From the NCBI GenBank assembly GCA_017477845.1, contig JAFUTR010000034.1, positions 1 to 33,190 of the forward strand: a stretch of DNA of 33,190 nt. Direction: 5' to 3'. The notes under the pieces are model-generated. The model worked only from the letters and a program-made list of their open reading frames with translations, was not told the origin of the DNA and ran no database searches. Within the stretch, counting starts at the first letter, position 1, and each line of letters starts with the position of its first letter. This document shows, one piece after another, positions 1-9,000 of this stretch. Source of the stretch: Bacilli bacterium. Lineage in GTDB: Bacteria > Bacillota_I > Bacilli_A > RF39 > UBA660. A program made the position numbers and the translations under genes.

Positions 1-140
1 AATGGTGGAAATTTTTTAAAAATCGATGAAAAAGATGAAAAAAAGGAGAAAAATTTTTGAATATTAAAAAAATATTCATTTTCTCCTTTTCCCATATGGG
101 CGAACGCGTAATTTTTCACCCCACTAAAACTTGTTGAGCC
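1..140. mobile_element. Terminus of an ISL3-like insertion sequence (partial)
   Basis: Read on the minus strand inward from base 140, the sequence starts GGCTCAACAAGTTTTAGTGG and continues into GGTGAA, which resembles ISL3-family ends as I remember them. The interrupted host reading frame resumes directly at 141, which sets the boundary. Inside lie an imperfect inverted repeat (41-90) and the palindrome CCCATATGGG (91-100). A frame that runs from base 1 to a TGA at 58-60 could be the last residues of a transposase, but it is too short to identify. The family assignment comes from the end sequence only and is tentative. Confidence 0.5.
41..90. repeat. Imperfect inverted repeat inside the left IS end
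   Basis: AAAAGGAGAAAA followed by GAATAT pairs with ATATTC and then TTTTCTCCTTTT around a run of A. In the IS-terminal context it could end transcription at the element border or fold the transposase mRNA. This is seen directly; the role is inferred. Confidence 0.5.
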
Positions 141-440
141 AAAAAACTAGTATATGAAGTAGGATTTAAATTAAATGATAATGAGTATTATTTAATAGGT
201 GGAGATGGTGGAGATAGTTATTCTACCAATAAATCAATTTTGAATAGTGCTTTTGGGGCAAGTAATTGTAGTGAAGGTACTGATGAAAATGGATCATATT
301 ATAGGTGTTCTAATGAAAAGTTTTTGACAAATGTAAATAATATTGGATATGTAGAAGTTGAAGAAAAAGATAATAGATGGAATTGTAGTGTAGATCAAAA
401 TGGTAATTCTGAATGTAAACAAATGGTGAATAAACAATAG
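141..440 (+). pseudogene. C-terminal remnant of an exported, possibly type IV pilin-like protein cut by the left IS
   Basis: An open frame runs without a stop from the IS border at 141 to TAG at 438-440, giving about 99 residues and no native start. The reading frame upstream hits TGA at 135-137 inside the IS. The fragment is rich in Gly, Asn, Ser and Tyr and carries four cysteines (in SNCSEG, YRCSNE, WNCSVD and SECKQM), as expected of a disulfide-bonded extracellular domain. Its closing pattern (an aromatic/Cys strand, then DxNGNSxC) resembles C-termini of Gram-positive pilin-like proteins, and two intact prepilins occur later in the window. An internal TTG at 240 would make a 66-residue frame, but no ribosome binding site supports it. 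The pilin link is weak; the truncation by the IS is better supported. Confidence 0.5.
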
Positions 441-507
441 AAAGTAAAAACAAAAATAATTTTTCTTAATTTATTAAATCCTTAATAGTTTTAATTATTA
501 TAAATTT

Positions 508-540
508 AAAAGACCTTGCATTTTTTGCAAAGTCTTTTTA
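508..540. terminator. Bidirectional intrinsic terminator
   Basis: AAAAGAC, one mismatch and TTGCA pair with TGCAA, one mismatch and GTCTTTT. There is an A-run on the left and a T-run on the right, so it can serve the remnant on the plus strand and the converging minus-strand gene that ends at 538. Confidence 0.8.
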
Positions 541-1110
541 TATTTGTACTGCACTTATTGTAACATCTAACATTCCTTTTTGATTTCCTACTGTTGTACC
601 TGTATCTTCTTGATTTGTCATAACATTTAATGAATCGTCCCATTTTACATATATTCTTAAATTCTTAACTTTTTGTGCTTCATTATATCTTACTGTTCCT
701 ATTATAGAATTACTTCCGTTGAAGCTTTGCTCAACATTATCTGCTACAAATTTTGTTGGAACAAGTTCTGTTACTGGACTATTCTCATTTACTGAAATGG
801 TTATTGTATATCTAAACGATACATCAGCGTTACTTCCATCTAAAACTATATCAAAATATCCTTCAGCATTAGGTGCTAGAACATTTGCTCCTATATCATT
901 AGTTCCTGGAAATATAGGAGTTATTAATGAAGTTGAAGTTGATCCTAAAGTAATATCATCATTATTTACAAGTATTTTCCATCTTGCAATTGATGTTTCT
1001 GAAGTAGAGGTAGCGCTTGATACATATTTAGCATATGTTTCGTTAACCATACACATTGTTACGTATAAAGAAAATAAAGTTAAAACAAGCATTAAATATT
1101 TCTTATTAAT
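538..1110 (-). CDS. TasA/camelysin-like secreted protein, probable ATT start
   Basis: A 190-residue exported protein of the TasA/camelysin-like type (short signal peptide followed by one beta-sandwich). The signal peptide runs to ETYA (residue 27), with mature protein starting KYVSS. The pattern IARWKILVNNDD after the cleavage site is typical of small secreted proteins found with SipW-type systems. The first ATG is at 1092-1090, but nothing resembling a ribosome binding site precedes it and it would remove the positively charged n-region. AGGAGG lies at 1124-1119, exactly 8 nt before an in-frame ATT at 1110-1108, which restores an N-terminus of I/M-N-K-K-Y. I therefore choose ATT. The gene is transcribed divergently from the operon at 1239 and shares its regulatory region. 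The family assignment is by pattern, not by search; a role in an extracellular fibre or matrix is inferred. Confidence 0.72.
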   Translation of the reverse strand: MNKKYLMLVLTLFSLYVTMCMVNETYAKYVSSATSTSETSIARWKILVNNDDITLGSTSTSLITPIFPGTNDIGANVLAPNAEGYFDIVLDGSNADVSFRYTITISVNENSPVTELVPTKFVADNVEQSFNGSNSIIGTVRYNEAQKVKNLRIYVKWDDSLNVMTNQEDTGTTVGNQKGMLDVTISAVQI

Positions 1111-1135
1111 GGTATCTACCTCCTCTTATAAAATT

Positions 1136-1168
1136 AGTATAACATTAATATGTGAAAAATGGTGTCAT
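1136..1168 (-). promoter_or_regulatory. Promoter candidate for the divergent TasA-like gene
   Basis: On the minus strand an extended -10 TGTTATACT (hexamer at 1141-1136) lies upstream of AGGAGG. An ATGACA at 1168-1163 could be the -35, but the 21-bp spacing is long, so recognition would rest on the extended -10. Confidence 0.45.
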
Positions 1169-1190
1169 TTTGTTGAAAAATGTCATTTTT
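1156..1190. promoter_or_regulatory. Two inverted repeats, a likely operator between divergent genes
   Basis: AAAATG-GTGT-CATTTT (1156-1171) and AAAAATG-T-CATTTTT (1176-1190) are two copies of the same AAAATG/CATTTT dyad with centres about 20 bp apart, roughly two helical turns. The second fills the spacer of the promoter at 1173-1201. The placement suggests a repressor or regulator site serving both directions. Confidence 0.5.
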
Positions 1191-1201
1191 TATGGTAAAA
1201 T
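1173..1201 (+). promoter_or_regulatory. SigA-type promoter of the surface-protein operon
   Basis: TTGAAA (1173-1178), a 17-bp spacer and TAAAAT (1196-1201). The expected start near 1208 leaves a leader of about 30 nt with AGGAAG at 1227-1232 before the ATG at 1239. Confidence 0.65.
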
Positions 1202-1238
1202 TTTACATATATAGTATAAAGAAAGTAGGAAGTATTCT

Positions 1239-2036
1239 ATGGCTGAAGTATTAGTTACGGCAAAAAAGATAAATAGACGAAAAAAATTAGTTAAATACAC
1301 AAAGATTATTAGTTTATTAGTTTTTATCTTTTTAACATTTGCCTTTATTATTTTATCTCTTATTTATAGAGGTGGAAAATTTACGATTACACTTGATCCT
1401 AACTCAGAACTTGAATCAAGTTTAGTATTATATGAAAATTCTGAAGATAAAGATGAAAAAAGAAGATTATATGCTGAAGAGATGCCTTTTATGGACAATA
1501 TTTCTATTAAATGGCTTCCAAAAGATATTGACACAGAAAAAGATGGATCTCATAATGGACAAGATTATATAGCATATACTTTTTATATTGAAAATAAAGG
1601 AAAAGATATAGTTAATTACTGGTATGAAGTTGTTATTGATGACGTTATAAAAAGAGTAGATGAAGCGATAAGAATAATGATTTTTGTTGATGGTAAACCA
1701 ACTGTGTATGCTAAGAAAAATGAACTTACAAAAGAAGCAGAAGAAGATACTACTCCTTTTTATGAAGGAACAGTTAAAACTAAAGAAAATATTGCTGTTT
1801 TGGAAGAGAGAAAAATGTTCACTCCTGGTGACAGAGATAGAATTACAGTTGTTGTATGGCTTGAAGGAGATGATCCTGATTGCGTTAATGCAATAATTGG
1901 TGGAGAAATAAAAATGCATATGAATATAAGAGAAGAACATTATGATCCTAATAAAGATAAAGATGTAGATAAAGACAAAGATAAAGATAAAGACAAAGAA
2001 GATAAAGAAAAAGATAAGGAGAAAGAAAATGAGTAA
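1239..2036 (+). CDS. Membrane-anchored extracellular protein with a charged DK/EK tail
   Basis: A 265-residue protein with a basic N-terminus (KKINRRKK), one membrane segment at about residues 24-46 and an extracytoplasmic domain to about 236. The tail from about 237 consists almost only of Asp, Lys and Glu. The domain contains short beta-strand patterns and ends VWLEGDDPDCVN followed by a strand, an ending shared with the next protein (MWIEGQDVDCEN), so the two are probably related TasA-like sandwiches. Start supported by AGGAAG 6 nt upstream. First gene of a three-gene operon; its last 8 bases overlap the next gene. No enzyme motif is visible. A role as membrane base or assembly partner for the secreted proteins encoded next to it is inferred. 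The tail comes from an AAAGATAAAGAC-type simple repeat and may vary in length. Confidence 0.7.
   Translation: MAEVLVTAKKINRRKKLVKYTKIISLLVFIFLTFAFIILSLIYRGGKFTITLDPNSELESSLVLYENSEDKDEKRRLYAEEMPFMDNISIKWLPKDIDTEKDGSHNGQDYIAYTFYIENKGKDIVNYWYEVVIDDVIKRVDEAIRIMIFVDGKPTVYAKKNELTKEAEEDTTPFYEGTVKTKENIAVLEERKMFTPGDRDRITVVVWLEGDDPDCVNAIIGGEIKMHMNIREEHYDPNKDKDVDKDKDKDKDKEDKEKDKEKENE
1948..2030 (+). repeat. Simple repeat coding for the DK/EK tail
   Basis: Near-perfect reiteration of GATAAAGA(T/C)AAA, coding for alternating Asp/Glu and Lys. Such tracts can change length by replication slippage without breaking the frame when whole 6-bp units are gained or lost. Confidence 0.75.
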
Positions 2037-3033
2037 AAAAAGAAATGCAAAACTATATTATTTATTAATACTTTTATTACTTACTGCACTTATGTTTTCT
2101 AGTTCTACTTATGCTTGGTTTACTTCTAATAGAGTAGTAACAGTTAATACAATTAATGTTCATGTAGCTGCAGCTGGAGGAATTGAAATATCTGCTGATG
2201 GACAGAATTGGAAAGCAATAATTACTCCTGATGATATTACAACTGTGCATGATTCATCTTATAGAACTAGTGTTAATCAAATGCCTTTTGTTTTGGAACC
2301 TGTTTCAACTGGTAAAGAGATAGATACAAATAATGGTTTTTTAAAAATGTATTATGGAAGAACATCTAATGATGATGATGGTGAATATATATTAACAAGT
2401 ACTAGAACTATTGAAAAAGAAGGTAACGGAGAAGATAGTGAAGGAAAATTTATCGTATTTGATTTATTCTTCAAAGTTACTAATGATACACAAGTTTATA
2501 TGACAAATAATTCAAAAGTAACTTATACAGATTTAGAAAATGGAAAAGGAATTGCAAATGCTGCTAGAATTGCGTTTGTAGATGAAGGAACTCTTCCATC
2601 TGGAAGTAGTGTAGCAGCAATTCAAAGTTTAAGAAGTGGAAGCACTGCTTCAACTTATATATGGGAACCTAATTATGACTTGCATACAAATTCTGGTGTT
2701 AACAATGCACTAAACGTGTATGGAGTTACAACAACAACTACTAATGGAAATAGAATTGTGTATGATGGAGTAATTAATGAAATTAGTAGTGCAAGTAATA
2801 TTAGACTTAAAAATGCTAAACAAAGTTTATATCCACAGTATTTTAAAACAGTAAATGTTGATTATTACACAAGAAGTGATTTTACTGATAATATTCCTGT
2901 TTTTGTACTAAAAGGTGGAATATCAAAAATTAGAATATATATGTGGATTGAAGGACAAGACGTAGACTGTGAAAATGATGCATCATATGATGATATATCA
3001 TTTGATTTACAATTAACTGTTAATCCATCATAG
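2029..3033 (+). CDS. TasA-like secreted protein
   Basis: A 334-residue secreted protein. The signal peptide has n-region MSKKRNAK, a leucine-rich core and a cleavage site after STYA (residue 29), with the mature chain starting WFTSN. This T-Y-A plus aromatic junction matches the divergent gene at 538 and is reminiscent of SipW-dependent TasA-type proteins. The mature part starts with INVHVAAAGGIEIS and closes with VFVLKGGISKIRIYMWIEGQ and then DVDCEND, a beta-rich layout with no catalytic motif. Translation starts at an ATG that overlaps the preceding stop (ATGAGTAA), with AAGGAG upstream, so the two are translationally coupled. The next gene follows at once. Likely a subunit or accessory of an extracellular structure; this role is inferred from context. 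Confidence 0.72.
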   Translation: MSKKRNAKLYYLLILLLLTALMFSSSTYAWFTSNRVVTVNTINVHVAAAGGIEISADGQNWKAIITPDDITTVHDSSYRTSVNQMPFVLEPVSTGKEIDTNNGFLKMYYGRTSNDDDGEYILTSTRTIEKEGNGEDSEGKFIVFDLFFKVTNDTQVYMTNNSKVTYTDLENGKGIANAARIAFVDEGTLPSGSSVAAIQSLRSGSTASTYIWEPNYDLHTNSGVNNALNVYGVTTTTTNGNRIVYDGVINEISSASNIRLKNAKQSLYPQYFKTVNVDYYTRSDFTDNIPVFVLKGGISKIRIYMWIEGQDVDCENDASYDDISFDLQLTVNPS

Positions 3034-3047
3034 AAAGGGTGAGACAT

Positions 3048-6000
3048 ATGAAGAAGAAAAGAATCAAAAAAATAAAAACAAAAAGAATCGTTTTTGCTGT
3101 TTTTTCTTTTCTTCTTTTTGTTTTTGGAATTTCTACTTATTTCAAAACTTATAGTGAATTTGTAACTAGTGTTTCAAGACAAAAAAGTGGAGTAGTTGAT
3201 AATATCGTTTATGTAAATGATGCTGAAGCTGATTATTACACATATATGACAGAAAACTATACTTATTCAGCTAACGAAAATTTACCTACTACTATTTCAA
3301 AAAATCTTTATGCAAGAGATGATTTTGCTGAACTTACTATAACTTATAGTGGTAAAGATTTAGTTACAAATGAAATTGGATATGTTAGTACTACTGAAAA
3401 CCAAGATACTTATATTTATTATAAAGTTTTACCTATTAATGATAATGGAACAGCATCAAATAAGAATGATGACTATGTATTATTAGAATTAATTGATAAT
3501 CCTTTTGCTAAAAGACCTAATAATTATGGATTTAATGGATGGATAACTAATTATCAAGGTAGTACTATTTATCTAGATAAAGTTTATTATGTTAGATATG
3601 CTAAAATACCAGTTTCTTATGAATCTAATAAACCAAAACCTATAGAAATAACATTTAATGCTAAATGGATTGATGCAAAGACTGTAAAATTATCTGATAG
3701 CAATAGTAGGTGGGCAACTGCTTTTAATGAACTTGATGATGATGGGTTTGTACTTTTAGGTTCAAGAGATGCTATATACGAAGATATGTCTGGTTATTAT
3801 ATAGTTCATTATTATAATACTGGATATAATGGAAGATATCCTGATGGGGCACTTGATGATGATTTAAATGATATGAGTGGGCAACCTTGCAGATATTATT
3901 GTCAGTATTATACAGTTGCTGATAGTGAGTATGATCCAGATGAAGATTATTATGAATATTCACAGTATTATGGAATGCAATATCATAATGCACAGATAAT
4001 TGGATATAATGAAGATCCTGGAGTTCCTGCTAACTCAAATATAGCAGGATATTATAAATTAGTTCATTTTGATAATAATGAAGATTATAGTAATGTTTAT
4101 TCATCTAATGGGGCATATATCGAAAGTGGAACTTGTTCTGGTTGGAATGGATGTGATTATTACGAGTTACAAGGATACTATGACAGTAATGGTAATCCTA
4201 ATATAACTGATGGAACAAGAAGTTTATATTATTTAGTTACAAGAGATACTAATGTAATAATATTTGATAGAAATATGTCTAGTGTTTGGGGAAGTAGCCA
4301 AAATAAACCTTTTACACTTACTGGTATTAATGGAAATACTGTAACTACTAACTATTTAAGTATAAATAGTAATGGTGTTTATATAAACACTTATAATGAT
4401 ACTAGAATCGAATATATAGAAATTTATACTAATCAATCAAGAAGTACTAGTAGTCCATCATCTAGTACAAGAAGAATGATTTATGCAAATTTTAATAATT
4501 TAAAGATTGGAAGAGGAATTAGGCAAGATGGTACCTATGTAAATGCTCTTGCTGTTATTGGTGGTAATACATCAACTAGTTCTCAGGGAAGTTCTACAAA
4601 TCCTCTTAGATATCGTGTAATTGTTGAATCTGGCAGATATAATAATATTTCAGTTTCACAGGCTGCCTTAGGAAGTGGTAGTTCAAAACCAACTTTATAT
4701 ACAAATGGTCAATTAATTGCTGGAAACGATTATGATAGAGTTAAAGAGGATAATGATAATCTAGAAGTATATGAAAACATGAATGGTACTTTTGGAGGAA
4801 AATATGTTGAAGATAGTGATCATGATCCTTTATTTAGTATAACTTTAAAAAGTGGAAAAATAGGTACGAGTAAAAATGCATATTCAACTGGAATTTATGT
4901 TGGAGGACATGGATATTCAACTGACTCAATTAGTGGAACTATGAAATTAAAAGTTGAAGGTGGATGGGCTTATAACTTAATTGGTGGTCCACTTGTAAGT
5001 TCAACATATCAAAATAGAAATGTTGTTGATATTACAATGACTGGAGGAAGTGTTGAATCTATATATGGTGGAGCAGGAGATGCTGCAACATATGGAAATA
5101 GAATTATTAAAGTATTAGGCGGAGTTGTTAACTTTAGTGTTTTTGGAGGATCAAACGGATATCAATCTGATGAAGGTAAAGGAACACTTAATGGATCAAC
5201 ATATATTTATATTGGTGGAAACGCAACAATTGGACTTGAAGCAAATGTTAACGCTTCAAATACAACTATGTTTGGTGCTGAAGCAGGAAGTGTATTTGGT
5301 ATAGGAAATGGTAAAACAGGTTCTAGTACAATAGGTTCTTGTGATAACTCAAATATTATAATAAATGATAATGCTAAAATACTTAAGAATGTGTATGGTG
5401 GAGGAAACTATGGTGCAACTGGAGTTAATTCAACATCATCCACTACAACAACAACTATAAAAATGTTAAATGGAGAAGTTTCTGGATCTATTTATGGTGG
5501 AGGTAACAATAATGGATCTGGTTCTAGTTCGAAAGCTTCTACTATTAACTTAACTGTTGAAAATGGAACGGTTAAGGGAAATGTGTATGGAGGAAGTAAA
5601 ACTTTAGGAAGAGTTTATGGCGATACCAATGTTACTGTAAATGGTGGAAAAGTTACAAATGTCTATGGTGGTGGAGAAGGTGGATATTCTAGTAGCACTA
5701 ACTATGGAACTTTTGTATCTGGTAATGTTAATGTAACAATTGGATCAAATGAAAGTTCACTTACTCCTGAAATAACTAAAGTATATGGAGGAAGTGCGTT
5801 TGGAACTGTTAATGGAACTAATAATACAACAACAGTTCAAAATAAAACAACAAAAGTAACAGTAAATAAAGGAACTATCACTCAAGTATTCGGTGGTGGT
5901 GAAGGAAATAATACATATACTCCTTATGTTGAAGGAAATATTACAGTAACTATTAATAATGGAACTATTACTGATGTATATGGTGGTAATGATGCTAAAG

Positions 6001-9000
6001 GAACTCCTAATGGAACAATTGATGTTTATGTAAATAATGGAACAATAACTAATACATATGGTGGAGGAAATCTAGCTCCAATTAATACTAGTACAGTTTA
6101 TTTAAATGGAGGAACATCTACTAATGTATATGGTGGAGGAAATCTAGCTGATGCTACAACTACTAATGTTAAATTACAAGGAGCTACAACTACTAATATA
6201 TATGGAGGATCTAACCAAAGCGGTACAGTTAATACTTCTAATATTACTATTTCAAGTGGAAGTGCTACTACAGTATATGGTGGTAACAACTTAGGAGGAA
6301 CTACAAAAACAACAAATATTACTATGACTGGTGGAACAGCTACTACAGTTTATGGTGGAGGAAATGAAGCTACTACAACAACTACTCATGTAAACATAAA
6401 TAGTGGAACTGCTCCAACTGTGTATGGTGGAGGAAATAAAGCTGAAACTGGAACAACATATGTAGATATAAATGGTGGAACTGTCACTACTGTATTCGGT
6501 GGAGGAGAAGAAGCATCAACAAATATTACTAATGTTACTTTAAATGGATCTACCATAACTAGTGTCTATGGTGGAGGTAATAAAGCAGGTGTAACTGGCT
6601 CTACAAATGTTACTTTAGATGGTAGCACAGTTACAAATCTATATGGAGGATCTAACGAAAGTGGTAATGTTGCGCAATCAAATATTACTATTACTAGTGG
6701 AAGTGCTACTACAGTATATGGTGGTAACAATTTAGGTGGAACTACAACTTCAACAAATATTGATATGAATGGTGGAAGTGCTACTACAATTTATGGTGGT
6801 GGAAACAAAGCTACAACGGGTACTACTGATGTTGAAATAAATAGTGGAAGTGTAACTCAAGTATTCGGTGGAGGAAATGAAGCAGGAACAACAACTACTA
6901 ATGTTACTTTAAACGGATCTACTATTACAAGTGTTTATGGTGGAGGTAATAAAGCTGGTGTAACTGGTTCTACAAATGTAGTTCTAGATGGTAGCACAGT
7001 TACAAATCTATATGGAGGATCTAACCAAAGTGGAGATGTCGCTAAATCAAACATCACAGTTACAACAGGAAGTGCTACAACTATATATGGAGGAAACAAC
7101 TTAGGTGGAACTACAACTTCAACAAATATTGATATGAATGGTGGAAGTGCTACTACAATTTATGGCGGAGGAAACAAAGCTACAACGGGTACTACTGATG
7201 TTGAAATAAATAGTGGAAATGTTACTACTGTATTCGGTGGAGGAAATGAAGCAGAAACAACAACTACTAATGTTACTTTAAACGGATCTACTATTACAGA
7301 TGTATATGGTGGAGGAAATAAAGCTGGTGTAACTGGTTCTACAAATGTTACATTGGATGGAAGTACAGTAACCAATCTCTATGGAGGATCAAATCAAAAT
7401 GGAGATGTTAATGAATCAAATATAACAGTTACAAGTGGAACAGCTACCTTACTATTTGGTGGTAACAATTTAGGTGGAAGTACTACAACTACTGATATAG
7501 ATGTAAATGGTGGAACTATTGACACTATATATGGTGGAGGAAATGAAGCAGAAACAGATACTACTGACGTTTTAGTAAATGGTGGAAGTGTAACTCAAGT
7601 ATTTGGTGGAGGAAATAAAGCAGATGTTGTAGAAACTAATGTTGATATTCATGCAACTACCAACACAATTTCAAATGTTTATGGTGGAGGAAATGAAGCC
7701 TCTGCAGAAACTACTAATGTTAAAATTAGTGGTGGCGCAAAAATAACAAATGTTTTTGGAGGATCAAATCAAACAGGAACAGTTGACGAAAGTAATATTA
7801 CAATTCCATTTAGTGGAACTGCTCCAGTTATTTCCAATATATATGGTGGAAATAATCAAGGAGGACAAACTATAAGTGCTAATATCGATACAAAATGTGG
7901 ACAAATTGGAAACATATATGGTGGTGGAAATTATGCTACTACTACTAGCACTAATACAAAAATTCAAGGAACTACTGTTACAGGTAATGTATATGGTGGA
8001 GGAAACCAAGCATCAGTTCTTAATAATTCTACTTTAAAGATTATAAATTCTAGAATTTCTGATAATGTATTTGGTGGAGGAAACCTTGGAACAATTGGAA
8101 AAAATACAGATGTATTTGTATCAGATAGTATATTAAATAAAAGTTTATTTGCTGGTGGTAATGGATATACTGCAGTAGTTTATGGAAATACTTTATTAAA
8201 TATTGAAGGAACAACAAGTGTTGCCAATCATGTATTTGGTGGAGGAAATGCCGCTGCTACTGGTACCGAAGAAGAAAACAATTCTTCAAGTGTAGTTAAT
8301 ATAGCAGGACTTACTTGCGGAGGAAATGTATATGGTGGAGCTAATACATCAGTACTTTATGGAACTGTTAATGTAAATATAGGAAGTAATGCTATTACTG
8401 GTTCAACTTTAAATAAAGGAGATGTACATATTGCTGGTACAGTATTTGGCGGAGGAGAAGCAAATGCATCAGGTTCTGAGATTTATGACTTCTCATTCAT
8501 AAGTGTAACAACAGGAATAACTATAAATATAGATGGATATACTTATGATAACTTTGATATAGATGGATCAATATTTGGAAGTGGTAATGCTTCAAGTACA
8601 AGTGGATATAGTAATGTAAATATTAGAAATTATGGAACTGAAGCAAATTATAAGGAAAACGTATCAATACAAAGAGCAAGTGTTGTAACGCTTGATAACT
8701 CGGCAATCTTACTTACTGGTGCAACAGATAGAACTAATGAATATTCTGATGTATTATTCTCATTAAGTAGATTAGATGAATTAAAATTATTAAATAATTC
8801 TACTATTTATTTGGAAAACTCTACAAACTTAGTTAGAAAGTTTACTAGTGCAAAAACTATTGTTAATGGAGAGGAAAAAGCAGCAGTTGAAATAGATGAA
8901 GATGGTGTAGAATCTAGAAACGTTGATAATAAACTTTATATATATGCTGGAAGAAATGTTAATATTGCAACTAATGAAAACATAACTGCATATGGAGAAG

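Noticed and set aside
719-1198. Long plus-strand open frame over the minus-strand TasA-like gene
   Set aside because: No ribosome binding site, atypical composition, and it crosses the divergent promoter region; the minus-strand frame has a signal peptide and terminator.
6201-7760. CRISPR-like or non-coding tandem array
   Set aside because: Repeats are contiguous, in frame and differ by synonymous and conservative changes, with no spacers.
6098-8009. Minus-strand open frames inside the repeat region
   Set aside because: They are shadows created by Gly/Asn/Thr-rich codons of the repeat protein and repeat with it.
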